From assembly GCF_030345795.1 (NCBI RefSeq), contig NZ_JAUALB010000001.1, positions 3,712,001 to 3,776,000 of the forward strand: a stretch of 64,000 bases of DNA, written 5' to 3'. Every line of letters begins with the position of its first letter. Within the stretch, counting starts at the first letter, position 1. The notes beneath the pieces are model-generated. The model had not been told where the DNA came from. It searched no databases and was given only the letters and a program-made list of their open reading frames with translations. The position numbers and the translations under genes are program-made. Of the stretch, positions 23,629 through 32,800 are shown piece by piece. The stretch is from Micromonospora sp. WMMA1363 (GTDB lineage Bacteria; Actinomycetota; Actinomycetes; Mycobacteriales; Micromonosporaceae).

Positions 23629-24639
23629 CTACGACGTTGTCGGATGCTCAGCGCGGCCGGCTGCGGTCAGCCGGTCGGCGCGACGGACCGCGCGCAGGCC
23701 CCCGGGCAGGTGTGCCGCACCCTGTCCGTGCCAGCCGGTCACCAGGGCGTCCAGGGCCGCGACGTGCCGGTACGACAGCGCAGCCGGTGGTACACCCAGT
23801 TCCCGGGCCCAGGCGTGCAGAACCCGCCCCCGGACGGCGGGCGCGAGACCGACCAGACCGGCGACGGACAGTCCGCCGTCGGGGTGCCGGACGGCGGCCA
23901 GCGCGGCGGCAGCCAGGTCGTCGAGTGCCTCGTTGTCGGCGGCGACCAGCCGGGCGGTTCGGGCCAGGTTGTCCAGCACCCCGGGCCCGAGCGCGCGGAC
24001 CAGCGCTGGCAGCACGTCGCCCCGGACCCGGGCGCGGGCAAAAGACGGGTCGGCGTTGTGCGGGTCCACCCACGGGTCCAACCCGAGCGCGACGCACGCT
24101 GTGCGGGTCTGCTCGCGGCTGACCTCCAGCAGCGGGCGCAGCAGCGGGATCCCGGCCAGCTCCCGGCGGGCCGGCATCCCGGCCAGCCCGCGCGGGCCGG
24201 CCCCCCGGGCGAGGGCGAGCAGCACGGTCTCCGCCTGGTCGTCCCGGGTGTGCCCGGTGAGCAACGCCGACGCCCGGAGCCGGCCGGCGACGTCGGCCAG
24301 CGCCTGGTAGCGGGCCTCGCGGGCGGCGGCCTCCGGACCTCCGGGCCGCCCGGCCACGTCGACCCGGATCGACTCGACCGGGTCGAGGCCGGCCTCGCGG
24401 GCCCACGCCACCACGGCGGCAGCCCGCTCCGCAGAGCCGTCCTGGAGGCCGTGGTCGATGGTCACCAGCCCGGCGACACGATCCAGTCGCGGCGCCACGA
24501 AGGCCGTGGCCGCGGCGAGCGCCAGCGAGTCGGCCCCGCCCGAACAGGCCACCAGCACCGGTCCGGGACCGGGCAGGCCGGTCAGTGAGCGGCGGACCGC
24601 GACCCGGAGTGCGGCGACCGACGGGGCGAGCGCTGCCAT
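23629..24639 (-). CDS. tilS: tRNA(Ile)-lysidine synthase
   Basis: Adds lysine to C34 of the CAU-anticodon isoleucine tRNA, changing its specificity from AUG to AUA. 336 residues from the ATG at 24639. The PP-loop SGGADS is at residues 33-38, followed by TIDHGLQ and TGHTRDDQAETVLLALARG, all diagnostic. The start is 10 bases after the stop of the upstream zinc protease gene, so the pair is probably co-transcribed. The C-terminal domain is short, as in other actinobacterial TilS proteins. Confidence 0.94.
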   Translation of the reverse strand: MAALAPSVAALRVAVRRSLTGLPGPGPVLVACSGGADSLALAAATAFVAPRLDRVAGLVTIDHGLQDGSAERAAAVVAWAREAGLDPVESIRVDVAGRPGGPEAAAREARYQALADVAGRLRASALLTGHTRDDQAETVLLALARGAGPRGLAGMPARRELAGIPLLRPLLEVSREQTRTACVALGLDPWVDPHNADPSFARARVRGDVLPALVRALGPGVLDNLARTARLVAADNEALDDLAAAALAAVRHPDGGLSVAGLVGLAPAVRGRVLHAWARELGVPPAALSYRHVAALDALVTGWHGQGAAHLPGGLRAVRRADRLTAAGRAEHPTTS

Positions 24640-24649
24640 GGACCAGCGG

Positions 24650-25720
24650 TCAGCCGGCAGCCGGCAGCGGACCGGCCGGCCCATGTACGCGGGCCACCCA
24701 GGCGTCCGGGTCGCCCAACTCCTCGAGCCGGGGCAGGGTCAACGGCGAGGCGAAGACCCGGTTGAAGCCCGCCATGCCGACCCGTTCGACCACCCCGTGC
24801 ACGAACGTGCGCCCCTCGGCGTACTGGCGCATCTTGACATCGACGCCGAGCAGCCGACGGATCCCCTTCTCCAACGGGTTACCGGCCTCCCGGCGGCGGT
24901 TGAACGCCGCCCGGATCCGTTCCACGCTCGGTATCACCTGCGGGCCGACGCCGTCCATCACGAACTCGGCGTGCCCCTCAAGCAGGGTCATCAGCGCGGT
25001 CAGCCGGTCGAGTACGGCCTTCTGGGCCGGGGTCTGGACGAGATCCAGCACGCTGGTGCGGCTCTCCGGATCCTTCACCGCGTCGGCGAGGGTGGCGATC
25101 CCCCGACGCAGCCGCTCCAGCAGGTGGTCACCGCCGCTGGCGGAGGCGTCGACGAACGCCTGCACCTCGCCGAGGAAGTACGCCCGCATCCACGGCACGG
25201 CGGTGAACTGACTGCGGTGGGTGACCTCGTGCAGGCAGACCCAGAGCCGGAAGTCTCGCGGCTCCGCCGCCAGCTTCCGCTCCACCTCGACGATGTTCGG
25301 TGCGACCAGCAGCAGCTGGCCCGGTTCGGCGGAGAACACCTCGTACTGGCCGAGGACCCGGCCGGACAGGTACGCCAGCACGGTGCCGGCCTGCACGCCC
25401 GTGATCCGCGAACCGACCGCCCCGGTCAGCGCGCCGGGCTGCTTGTCCTTCGTGAGCCGGCCGACCAGGGGACCGACGACCTCGCGCAGCCCCGCGATGT
25501 TGGTCGCCGCCCAGTCCCGACGGTCCACCACCCGCACCGGTGGATGCGACACCTGCGACCGCAGCCCGGTGAAGTCGGCGACGTGCCCGACCGCCTCGTC
25601 GGTCAACCGACGCAGGTCGCCGACCACCTCGGTGGCCTCCGCGTACGACACGGGCGGGCCCGACTTGCCGAGCACCCCCGCGGTTGCAGCGGCCAGATCC
25701 CAGTCCACGAACTGCGCCAT
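24650..25720 (-). CDS. Zinc-dependent metalloprotease of the actinobacterial DUF2342 (coenzyme F420-associated) family
   Basis: A 356-residue protein with an HExxH zinc motif, HEVTH at residues 164-168. A long helical domain with a downstream glutamate-rich segment (EGHAEFVMDG) could supply the third ligand. No signal peptide is seen, so it is probably cytosolic. The ATG at 25720 (MAQFVDWDL) is chosen; the upstream extension to 25846 is Pro/Arg-rich shadow. It sits between dacB and tilS, exactly as Rv3626c does in M. tuberculosis. Substrate unknown; the F420 association comes from family naming, not from this sequence. Confidence 0.85.
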   Translation of the reverse strand: MAQFVDWDLAAATAGVLGKSGPPVSYAEATEVVGDLRRLTDEAVGHVADFTGLRSQVSHPPVRVVDRRDWAATNIAGLREVVGPLVGRLTKDKQPGALTGAVGSRITGVQAGTVLAYLSGRVLGQYEVFSAEPGQLLLVAPNIVEVERKLAAEPRDFRLWVCLHEVTHRSQFTAVPWMRAYFLGEVQAFVDASASGGDHLLERLRRGIATLADAVKDPESRTSVLDLVQTPAQKAVLDRLTALMTLLEGHAEFVMDGVGPQVIPSVERIRAAFNRRREAGNPLEKGIRRLLGVDVKMRQYAEGRTFVHGVVERVGMAGFNRVFASPLTLPRLEELGDPDAWVARVHGPAGPLPAAG

Positions 25721-25775
25721 GGGCCCACCGTACCCGCGCCGCCACAGCCCGGTCCGGGTCGACCGCGGCGCAGGG

Positions 25776-27692
25776 TCAGCGGCAGCCGCAGCCGGCGAGG
25801 GCGGCGGCGATGCGGTCGAGCGCGGCGCGGGCCTCCGTTGTCCCACCGGGGGCCTGGTCGGTGAGCACGGCGAAGCTCAACAGCCGGCCGTCGGCGGTCG
25901 TCACCACGCCGGCGATCGCGTGCACGCTGGTCAGCGTGCCGGTCTTGGCCCGCACGACCCCGGCGCCGGCCTTCGCCGTGCTGCCCGCGAACCGGTCGGC
26001 GAGGGTGCCGGACCAGGCGGCGACCGGCAGGCCACCGAAGATCGCGGCCAGCTCGGGCCGGCTGCCGTTAGCGGCGAGCACGATCAGGTCGGTGACCAGC
26101 GAGGGAGTGATCCGGTTGCTGCGGGACAAACCGCTGCCGTCGGCGAGGGACAGCTCGTCGGCCGGCAGGCCCAGCTCACCGGCGACCGCGTCCATCGCCT
26201 TCGCTGCCCCGGCGAACGACGCCGGCTGGTCCCGGGCCAGGGCGACCTGCCGGGCCAGCGCCTCGGCGACCACGTTGTCGCTGTCACTGATCATGATGTC
26301 GACCAGGTGCAGTAGCGGCGGCGACCGCACGATGCCCAGTTCGCTGCCCGGGGAGCCGGTGGTCGCATCCGCCCCGGGCGGGGGCGCCGTGCCGCGGGCC
26401 ACGACGGTGGTCGGCACGCCCAGCAGGCGGGCGAATGCCCGGCCGGCCGTGAGGTCCGGGTGGGCGAACCGGTCAGCTCCGTGCTCGCCGTTGGCCTGGT
26501 CCTTCTTCGCCTTCGCGACGTCGCTGCGCGCGCCGTCGGTCGTCAGCGCGGTGATCGACGCGCCGTAGCGAATGGGGATGTCGTCGTCCCAGCCGGGCTC
26601 GTGCACCGGCCCGCTGTAGCGCGACGAGTCGACCACCACCTTGGTGGGGGCGGTGCCGCCGAGGGCCTTCTTCACCTGCTCGGCCAGGTCGTCCAGCCGC
26701 GCCGCGCCGGGATAGAACCCATTGCGGTCGACGGCGAGGGTCGGGTCACCGCCGCCGACGAGCACCACCTCGCCGGGATTGGCGCCGGCGACCGCCCGGG
26801 TGGGGATCCGGTGACCGGGCCCCAACGCGGCGAGCACCGTCACCCCGGTGACCAGCTTCGTCACCGACGCCGGCACCGTGCCGGCGTCCGCGCCTCGGCC
26901 GTAGAGCGGTTCACCGGTGGCGACGTCGGCCACCGAGACGTTCACCCGGTCGCCCAGGGCGGCGGCCCGGACCAGCGGGTCGAGCACCGCACCCAGGCCG
27001 GCCTCAGTGGGCAGCGGCGCGTTCGGGTCGGCGGCGCCCAGCACCGCCGCCGGCAGCCGCTCCGGTGGCTCCGCGGCAACCGGGTCGCCGGCCGGCTCGC
27101 CGCCAAGCCACTCCGCCACCGGGCCTGGGCGGATCACGACGACGCCCGCCACGGCCAGCACGAGGACAAGCATCGTCACCAGCGCGGCGGGCCAGCGTCG
27201 GCGGCGCCGCGCCGAGTTGACGGGCGGCGCGACGGACGGGCTGGCGAGCGGCCGGGCCGAACCCGACGGCGGCGGGCCGGCGGCCGAGCCGGACGCGGCG
27301 GATGCCCAGGAATCGAGCGGTTCGGGGCGGGGCGGGGCGCCGGGGGTCCCGGTGACGCGCCCGTGCCCGTTGCCGGGCATTCCGCCGGGGAACACCCCGG
27401 CCCGCCCGTGCCCGTTGCCGGCCAACGGGACGTGTCCGCCGGCCGGGGCCGGGTCAGGGCGGCCGACGTCGGGGAGCCGCCCTGGGGCAGGCCCGCCCGG
27501 AGGTGGCCACGGCGCCGGGGGGCCCTGGTCCGGGGTGGGCCGCTTCGAGGCGGAGCCGTACACCCGACCGGTGGGCTGGGACGGGTGGACTCCCGGCACC
27601 GGGACCCGCCCATCGGCACCGCCCCGAGCAGATCCGCCGGTCCCCCGTCCAGCGCCCTCCTCCGGCCGGCGGTGTGAATCTTCCCTCCCCAC
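25776..27692 (-). CDS. dacB: D-alanyl-D-alanine carboxypeptidase/endopeptidase (PBP4, peptidase S13) with long N-terminal region
   Basis: Trims peptidoglycan stem peptides outside the membrane. 638 residues from the GTG at 27692, which has a strong AGGAG-type site upstream. Residues 1-165 are a Pro/Gly-rich, probably disordered cytosolic segment with a repeated GNGHGR (92-97 and 107-112). One membrane helix lies at 167-187. The S13 domain has SVTK (Ser276, Lys279), the SxN motif in SDSDNVVAE and KTG in RAKTGTLTS; all three catalytic motifs are intact. The frame continues upstream over ppa, but that part is a shadow. The N-terminal segment is much longer than in the enterobacterial enzyme. Confidence 0.92.
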   Translation of the reverse strand: MGREDSHRRPEEGAGRGTGGSARGGADGRVPVPGVHPSQPTGRVYGSASKRPTPDQGPPAPWPPPGGPAPGRLPDVGRPDPAPAGGHVPLAGNGHGRAGVFPGGMPGNGHGRVTGTPGAPPRPEPLDSWASAASGSAAGPPPSGSARPLASPSVAPPVNSARRRRRWPAALVTMLVLVLAVAGVVVIRPGPVAEWLGGEPAGDPVAAEPPERLPAAVLGAADPNAPLPTEAGLGAVLDPLVRAAALGDRVNVSVADVATGEPLYGRGADAGTVPASVTKLVTGVTVLAALGPGHRIPTRAVAGANPGEVVLVGGGDPTLAVDRNGFYPGAARLDDLAEQVKKALGGTAPTKVVVDSSRYSGPVHEPGWDDDIPIRYGASITALTTDGARSDVAKAKKDQANGEHGADRFAHPDLTAGRAFARLLGVPTTVVARGTAPPPGADATTGSPGSELGIVRSPPLLHLVDIMISDSDNVVAEALARQVALARDQPASFAGAAKAMDAVAGELGLPADELSLADGSGLSRSNRITPSLVTDLIVLAANGSRPELAAIFGGLPVAAWSGTLADRFAGSTAKAGAGVVRAKTGTLTSVHAIAGVVTTADGRLLSFAVLTDQAPGGTTEARAALDRIAAALAGCGCR

Positions 27693-27734
27693 GACCCCCT
27701 CCTCCCCCCGCGAAATCTGCTTGGGTGACACTAC

Positions 27735-27745
27735 TTCGGTCCGAA
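27735..27745. promoter_or_regulatory. Palindrome in the dacB-ppa divergent promoter region
   Basis: TTCGG-T-CCGAA is a perfect 5-bp inverted repeat around one central base. It is flanked by CACTA on both sides in direct orientation, in the 156-bp divergent spacer. A weak plus-strand promoter for ppa may overlap it (TTGGGT at 27721, CACTAT at 27746). Observation by eye. Confidence 0.3.
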
Positions 27746-27848
27746 CACTATGCGGCAGCCGGAGCGGCGGGCAGGCGTTCGCCCCTGTCCGGAGAGCGAC
27801 GACGCCGCTGGTCCGTTGGCCAGCGTGGGCAAACGAGGGAGCGTGCAG

Positions 27849-28355
27849 ATGGATTTCGACGTCACGGTTGAGATCCCCAAGGGTCACCGCAACAAGTACG
27901 AGGTCGACCACGCGACCGGCCGGATCCGGCTGGACCGCACCCTCTTCACCTCCACCCAGTACCCGGCTGACTACGGCTTCATCGAGGGCACCCTGGGTGA
28001 GGACGGCGACCCGCTGGACGCCCTGGTGCTGGTCCCCGAGCCGACGTTCCCGGGCTGCCTCATCCGCTGCCGCACCATCGGCATGTTCCGGATGACCGAC
28101 GAGAAGGGCGGCGACGACAAGGTCCTCTGCGTGCCATACGAGGACCCGCGTCAGGAGCACCTGCGCGACATCCACCACCTCGGCGAGTTCGACCGGCTGG
28201 AGATCCAGCACTTCTTCGAGGTGTACAAGGACCTGGAGCCCGGCAAGTCCGTCGAGGGTGCGACCTGGGTGGGGCGTCAGGAGGCCGAGGCCGAGATCGT
28301 CGCCTCGTTCCGGCGGGCCCGGGAGGCCGAGGAGCGCGGCGAGTCCACACACTGA
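27849..28355 (+). CDS. ppa: Inorganic pyrophosphatase (family I)
   Basis: Hydrolyses pyrophosphate to phosphate, pulling biosynthetic reactions forward; cytosolic. 168 residues, the normal length of a bacterial family I enzyme. The active-site signature [11 protein letters not shown], with the metal-binding aspartates, is near residues 50-60. The N-terminal [16 protein letters not shown] and later [13 protein letters not shown] are also family features. The ATG at 27849 is chosen over upstream frame extension. It is divergent from dacB, as in M. tuberculosis (Rv3627c/Rv3628). Confidence 0.97.
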   Translation: MDFDVTVEIPKGHRNKYEVDHATGRIRLDRTLFTSTQYPADYGFIEGTLGEDGDPLDALVLVPEPTFPGCLIRCRTIGMFRMTDEKGGDDKVLCVPYEDPRQEHLRDIHHLGEFDRLEIQHFFEVYKDLEPGKSVEGATWVGRQEAEAEIVASFRRAREAEERGESTH

Positions 28356-28360
28356 CACCC

Positions 28361-28406
28361 GACCGTGCCCGGGGCCCGCTCAACCGAGCAGCCCCCGGGC
28401 ACGGTC
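28361..28406. terminator. Perfect 14-bp-stem hairpin between ppa and eccD
   Basis: GACCGTGCCCGGGG (28361-28374) pairs perfectly with CCCCGGGCACGGTC (28393-28406), with an 18-base loop. The right arm is inside the last codons of eccD, whose stop lies in the loop at 28380-28382. It probably terminates both convergent genes. Confidence 0.6.
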
Positions 28407-29783
28407 GTACAGGTCGAGCACCGCGCAGGCGACCGGGACGACGGAGACCACGAGGGTGGTGTCGGCCAGGTCGGCGATCCGGCCGACGTACGGGGAGACC
28501 GGGCGCCGGGCGTAGGTGGTACCGGCCGCGACCGTGACCAGCCCCAGCGCCAGGCCAGCGATGGTCAACACGAGCAGACCGCCCGGGCCCGACCGGTCGG
28601 CGAGCACCGCGCCGAGCACGGCGTAGCCGGCCAGACCGGCGAGCACGGCGGGCACCCGATGCCGGACGGCCACGAAGAGCCGGGCCCGTAGCAGCAGGAC
28701 GGTGGCGGCGACGCCGACCAGCACCCGCCCGGCGACCCCACCGGCCAACCCGAGCAGCACCACGGCGAAGACGACCAGCACGGCGTGCCCGAGGAGCATC
28801 CCGGTGAGCATCTCGTCGGTTCGCGCCACCGCCGCGTGGACGCGCTCGCGATCCGGCAGGTCCCGGACCCGGTCGAGGTCGGAGGTGGGTGCACCGGACG
28901 GCAGGGTGGTCGGCGGTAACGGCACCCTGCCGAGCCGGATCGCCACCAGCGGGATCGCCCCCACCGCGAAGACCAGCACGCAGAGCAGGACCGCCGCGGC
29001 GCCAGCCGGGTCGAGCAGCATCCCGGCGACCGCCGCCACCGCCCCGGCGAGACCCACCACCGCGCCGGCGACGAAGACCCGGACTCGGCTCGCCACGCCG
29101 ACCAGGGCGAGGATCGACGCGAGCAGCAGCGCCGTCGCACCGGCGAGCAGTTCGGGTACGCCGAGCCAGCGCAGCCCCGGCACCACGCCGACCGGATCTC
29201 CGCTGCTGACCGCGAGCGCGCCGGCGATGGCGGCGTACGGCAGTGCGTACCCGCCCAGGGTGGCACCCGCCACGGCGTCCCCGTACGCCCGTGATGCGGC
29301 TGCCGCGGCGAGGGTGAGCAGCAGGGCGACCACGGCCGCGACCGGCCAGCCACCGCGGTCACCTGGACCACCGACGAGTACGGCGAGCAGCCCGACGGCC
29401 AGCGGTACGGCGGCACTGGCCAGGGCCGCGATCCGGGTGGCACCCGCAGACCAGGCGCCGCCGCGCCGCCGCGCCCCGTCCGCGATCGCCTCGACGACGT
29501 CGTCGTACTCCAGTTCCGGCCACTGCGTACGCGCCGGCAGTAGGTGCAGCACCTCGCCGTCGCGGATGCCCTGGGGCAGCAGGGGCGCGGCGGTGGCCAG
29601 CACGGCCCCGTCGGCGCGCCGCAGGACCCAGCCGCCGTGCCGCTCCCCGTCGTCGGCGAGCCCGACGCCGGCGTGCCGCAAGACCTCGGGCAGCAGCTCG
29701 GCCAACGGAACCTGCTCCGGCAGGGCCACGTCCAGCCGCCGTTGGGGCGCGTTGATGGTGACCCGGGCCAACCCGATCGTCAT
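28380..29783 (-). CDS. eccD: Type VII secretion integral membrane protein EccD
   Basis: Channel-forming core component of an ESX/type VII secretion system. 467 residues: an N-terminal ubiquitin-like domain (about 1-85, beginning LARVTINAPQRRLDVALP) followed by about eleven transmembrane helices from residue ~105 to the end. The order of a YukD-like domain then eleven helices is diagnostic of EccD. ATG at 29783 with GGAG upstream. It is divergent from eccC across a 101-bp spacer. The C-terminal codons form one arm of a terminator hairpin. Confidence 0.9.
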   Translation of the reverse strand: MTIGLARVTINAPQRRLDVALPEQVPLAELLPEVLRHAGVGLADDGERHGGWVLRRADGAVLATAAPLLPQGIRDGEVLHLLPARTQWPELEYDDVVEAIADGARRRGGAWSAGATRIAALASAAVPLAVGLLAVLVGGPGDRGGWPVAAVVALLLTLAAAAASRAYGDAVAGATLGGYALPYAAIAGALAVSSGDPVGVVPGLRWLGVPELLAGATALLLASILALVGVASRVRVFVAGAVVGLAGAVAAVAGMLLDPAGAAAVLLCVLVFAVGAIPLVAIRLGRVPLPPTTLPSGAPTSDLDRVRDLPDRERVHAAVARTDEMLTGMLLGHAVLVVFAVVLLGLAGGVAGRVLVGVAATVLLLRARLFVAVRHRVPAVLAGLAGYAVLGAVLADRSGPGGLLVLTIAGLALGLVTVAAGTTYARRPVSPYVGRIADLADTTLVVSVVPVACAVLDLYDRARGLLG

Positions 29784-29884
29784 CGACCGATCTCCATATC
29801 GAGGGGTGTTGGTGGCTGCGCGGACGACAGGACTCTACCTACGATGAGCCAGGCTCGGATCATCCAGCACGGCCAGGAGGTCGG

Positions 29885-32800
29885 GTGTCCACTGTCGTCA
29901 TCAAGCGGCCAGCTCGCCGACCGGCACCGGAGATTCCGGTTGGCGAGCTGCCGGTGGAGGCGCCTCCGGAGATTCCGCCGGTCACCGGAGGGCGCTGGCA
30001 GCAGCTACTCCTGGTCCTGCCGATGCTCGGCGGCACCGTGGCGATGGCGATGATGTTCGGCCGCGGCGGGGGCACCTACTCCTACGTCATCGGCGGGATG
30101 TTCGGGCTGTCGTCGCTGGCGATGCTGGTCACCTCCTGGGGCAACGCCGCCGGCGGCCCGAAGAAGGCAGAGATGATGGCCGCCCGGCGGGAGTACCTGC
30201 GGCACCTGACCGGGCTACGCCGGCGGGTCCGGGAGACCGCCGGTCGGCAGCGGGCCGGGCTCTACTACCGGCACCCGGACCCGGGCCGGCTCTGGTCGAC
30301 CGTTGACAGCCATCGGGTCTGGGAACGGCGGCCGGCCGACCCGGACTTCGCCGTGGCCCGGGTCGCCATCGGGCCGCAGACCCTGGCCACTCCGCTGGTG
30401 CCCCCGGTCACCCGGCCGCTCGAGGAGCTGGAGCCGATGACCGCCGGCGCGCTCCGCCGGTTCCTGGACGCGCACTCGGTCGTACCCGATCTGCCGGTGG
30501 CGCTCTCGTTGCGCAGTTTCGCCCGGGTCCACATCCGGGACACCGCCGCCGGGCCGGGCAGCCCGCCCGCCGCCGCCCAGGCCCTGGCCCGGGCGCTGCT
30601 CACCCAACTCGCCGTTTTCCACGCCCCCGACGAGCTGCTGATCGCGGTCTGCACCGGGCCCGAACGGCGACTGACCTGGGAGTGGGTGAAGTGGCTGCCG
30701 CACGCCCACCATCCCGCCCGTACCGACGCCCTCGGCCCGATCCGGTTGGTCAGCAGCGCGGCGACCGAGCTGGAGGGGCTGCTCGACGAGGTGCTCGGCA
30801 GCCGCTCCCGGTTCAGCCCCGCCGGGCCCGCCACCGACGGCCCGCACGTGGTCGTCGTGCTCGACGGGGGCGACCTGGGCGGCGCCACCGACCTGGCCGG
30901 GGAGAGCGGCATCGACGCGGTCACGGTCATCGACCTGGAGACGCCGCCCCCGCGCCTGTTGGACCGGTACACCCTGCTGTTGGAGTTGCGGGCGGGCCGC
31001 CTGCACTCGCACTCCGCCGAGGGACACGCCGAGGTCGGCGCCGCCGACCGGCTCGACCTAGCCGACGCCGAGGCGGTGGCCCGCCGGCTCGCGCCGTTGC
31101 GACCGGCGACCGCCATGCGCGGGGGTGATGCGGCGCCGGGTGCCGACCTGGGCCTGCTCGACCTGCTCGGGTTGGGCGACCCGGAGAGCTTCACCGCTGA
31201 ACGCGGCTGGACACCCCGGCCACCGCGGGACCGGCTGCGGGTACCGATCGGAGTCGGCACCGACGGCGGCGCCGTGGAGCTGGACCTGAAGGAGTCGGCG
31301 CAGGACGGGATGGGCCCACACGGCCTGCTGATCGGCGCCACCGGCTCCGGTAAGTCCGAGCTGCTCCGCACGCTGGTGCTCGGGCTGGCCGCCACGCACA
31401 GCTCCGAGCAGCTCAACTTCGTCCTGGTCGATTTCAAGGGCGGCGCCACCTTCGCCTCGTTCGACCGGCTGCCGCACACCGCGGCGGTCATCACCAATCT
31501 GGCCGACGCGCTCCCGCTGGTCGACCGGATGGTCGACGCGATCAACGGCGAGCTCGTCCGGCGCCAGGAGCTGCTGCGCCACGCCGGCAACTTCGCCAGC
31601 GTGCGCGACTACGAGCGGGCCAGGGCCGGCGGCACCCCGCTCGCCCCGCTGCCGTCGCTGCTGCTGGTCTGCGACGAGTTCTCCGAACTGCTGTCGGCGA
31701 AGCCCGACTTCATCGACCTGTTCGTCCAGATCGGCCGGCTGGGCCGCTCGCTCGGCGTGCACCTGCTGCTGGCGTCCCAGCGCCTCGAGGAGGGCCGGCT
31801 GCGCGGGCTGGATACCCACCTTTCCTACCGAATCGGGTTGCGGACGTTCTCAGCGCTGGAGTCCCGTACGGTGCTCGGGGTGCCCGACGCGCACGAGCTG
31901 CCACGCTCTCCCGGGCACGGATACCTGCGCTCCGGCACCGATCCGCTGGTCCGTCTCAGAGCCGCGTACGTCTCCGGGGCGGTCCGCCAGCCGGCCACGG
32001 CTCCGGGTCGGGACGCGTCGGGGGCGGCACGGGTGCTCACCTTCACCTCTCACCTCGTCCCGGTCCCGGAGCCGATCGGTCCGCCGGCTTCGCCGACCGC
32101 CGAGGACGAGAGCGACACCACCCTGCTGGAACTGCTGGTCGGCCGCCTTGCCGGGCAGGGCCCGCCGGCACACCAGGTCTGGCTCCCCCCGCTCGGCCCG
32201 CCGCCGGCGCTGGACGAACTGCTCGGCCCGGCCGCCGTCGACCCGGCCCGCGGCCTCACCGTCGGCAACCCGGAGCTGCACGGCGCCCTCCGGGTGCCGG
32301 TGGCCGCCGTGGACAAGCCCTTCGAGCAGCGGCGGGACCTGCTTTGGCTCTCCCTCGACGGCGCGGCCGGGCACGTCGCCGTCGTGGGGGCCCCGCAGAG
32401 CGGCAAGTCGACCGCGCTCCGCACGCTGATCTGCGCGCTGGCGCTCACCCACACGCCGGCCGAGGTTCAGGTCTACTGCCTCGACTTCGGTGGCGGTGGC
32501 CTGGCCGCGCTGCGAGAGCTGCCGCACGTCGGCGGGGTGGCTGGCCGCGCCGACCCGACGGCTGTCCGGCGTACCGTGGGCGAGGTGACCACGCTGTTGG
32601 CCGACCGGGAGCGCCGCTTCGCCGACCTCGGGGTGGAGTCGATGACGGCGTGGCGGCAGCGGCGGGCCGCGCTGGCCGGTGCCGGCCAGCCGGCCGCCGA
32701 CCCGTTCGGGGACGTGTTCCTCGTGGTCGACGGGTGGGCCACCCTGCGTGGCGAGTATGACGACCTGGAGCCTTCGATCACCGATTTGGCCACCCGGGGC

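Noticed and set aside
27693..28358. Extension of dacB upstream across ppa
   Set aside because: The extension is antisense to pyrophosphatase codons; the GTG at 27692 has a strong ribosome-binding site.
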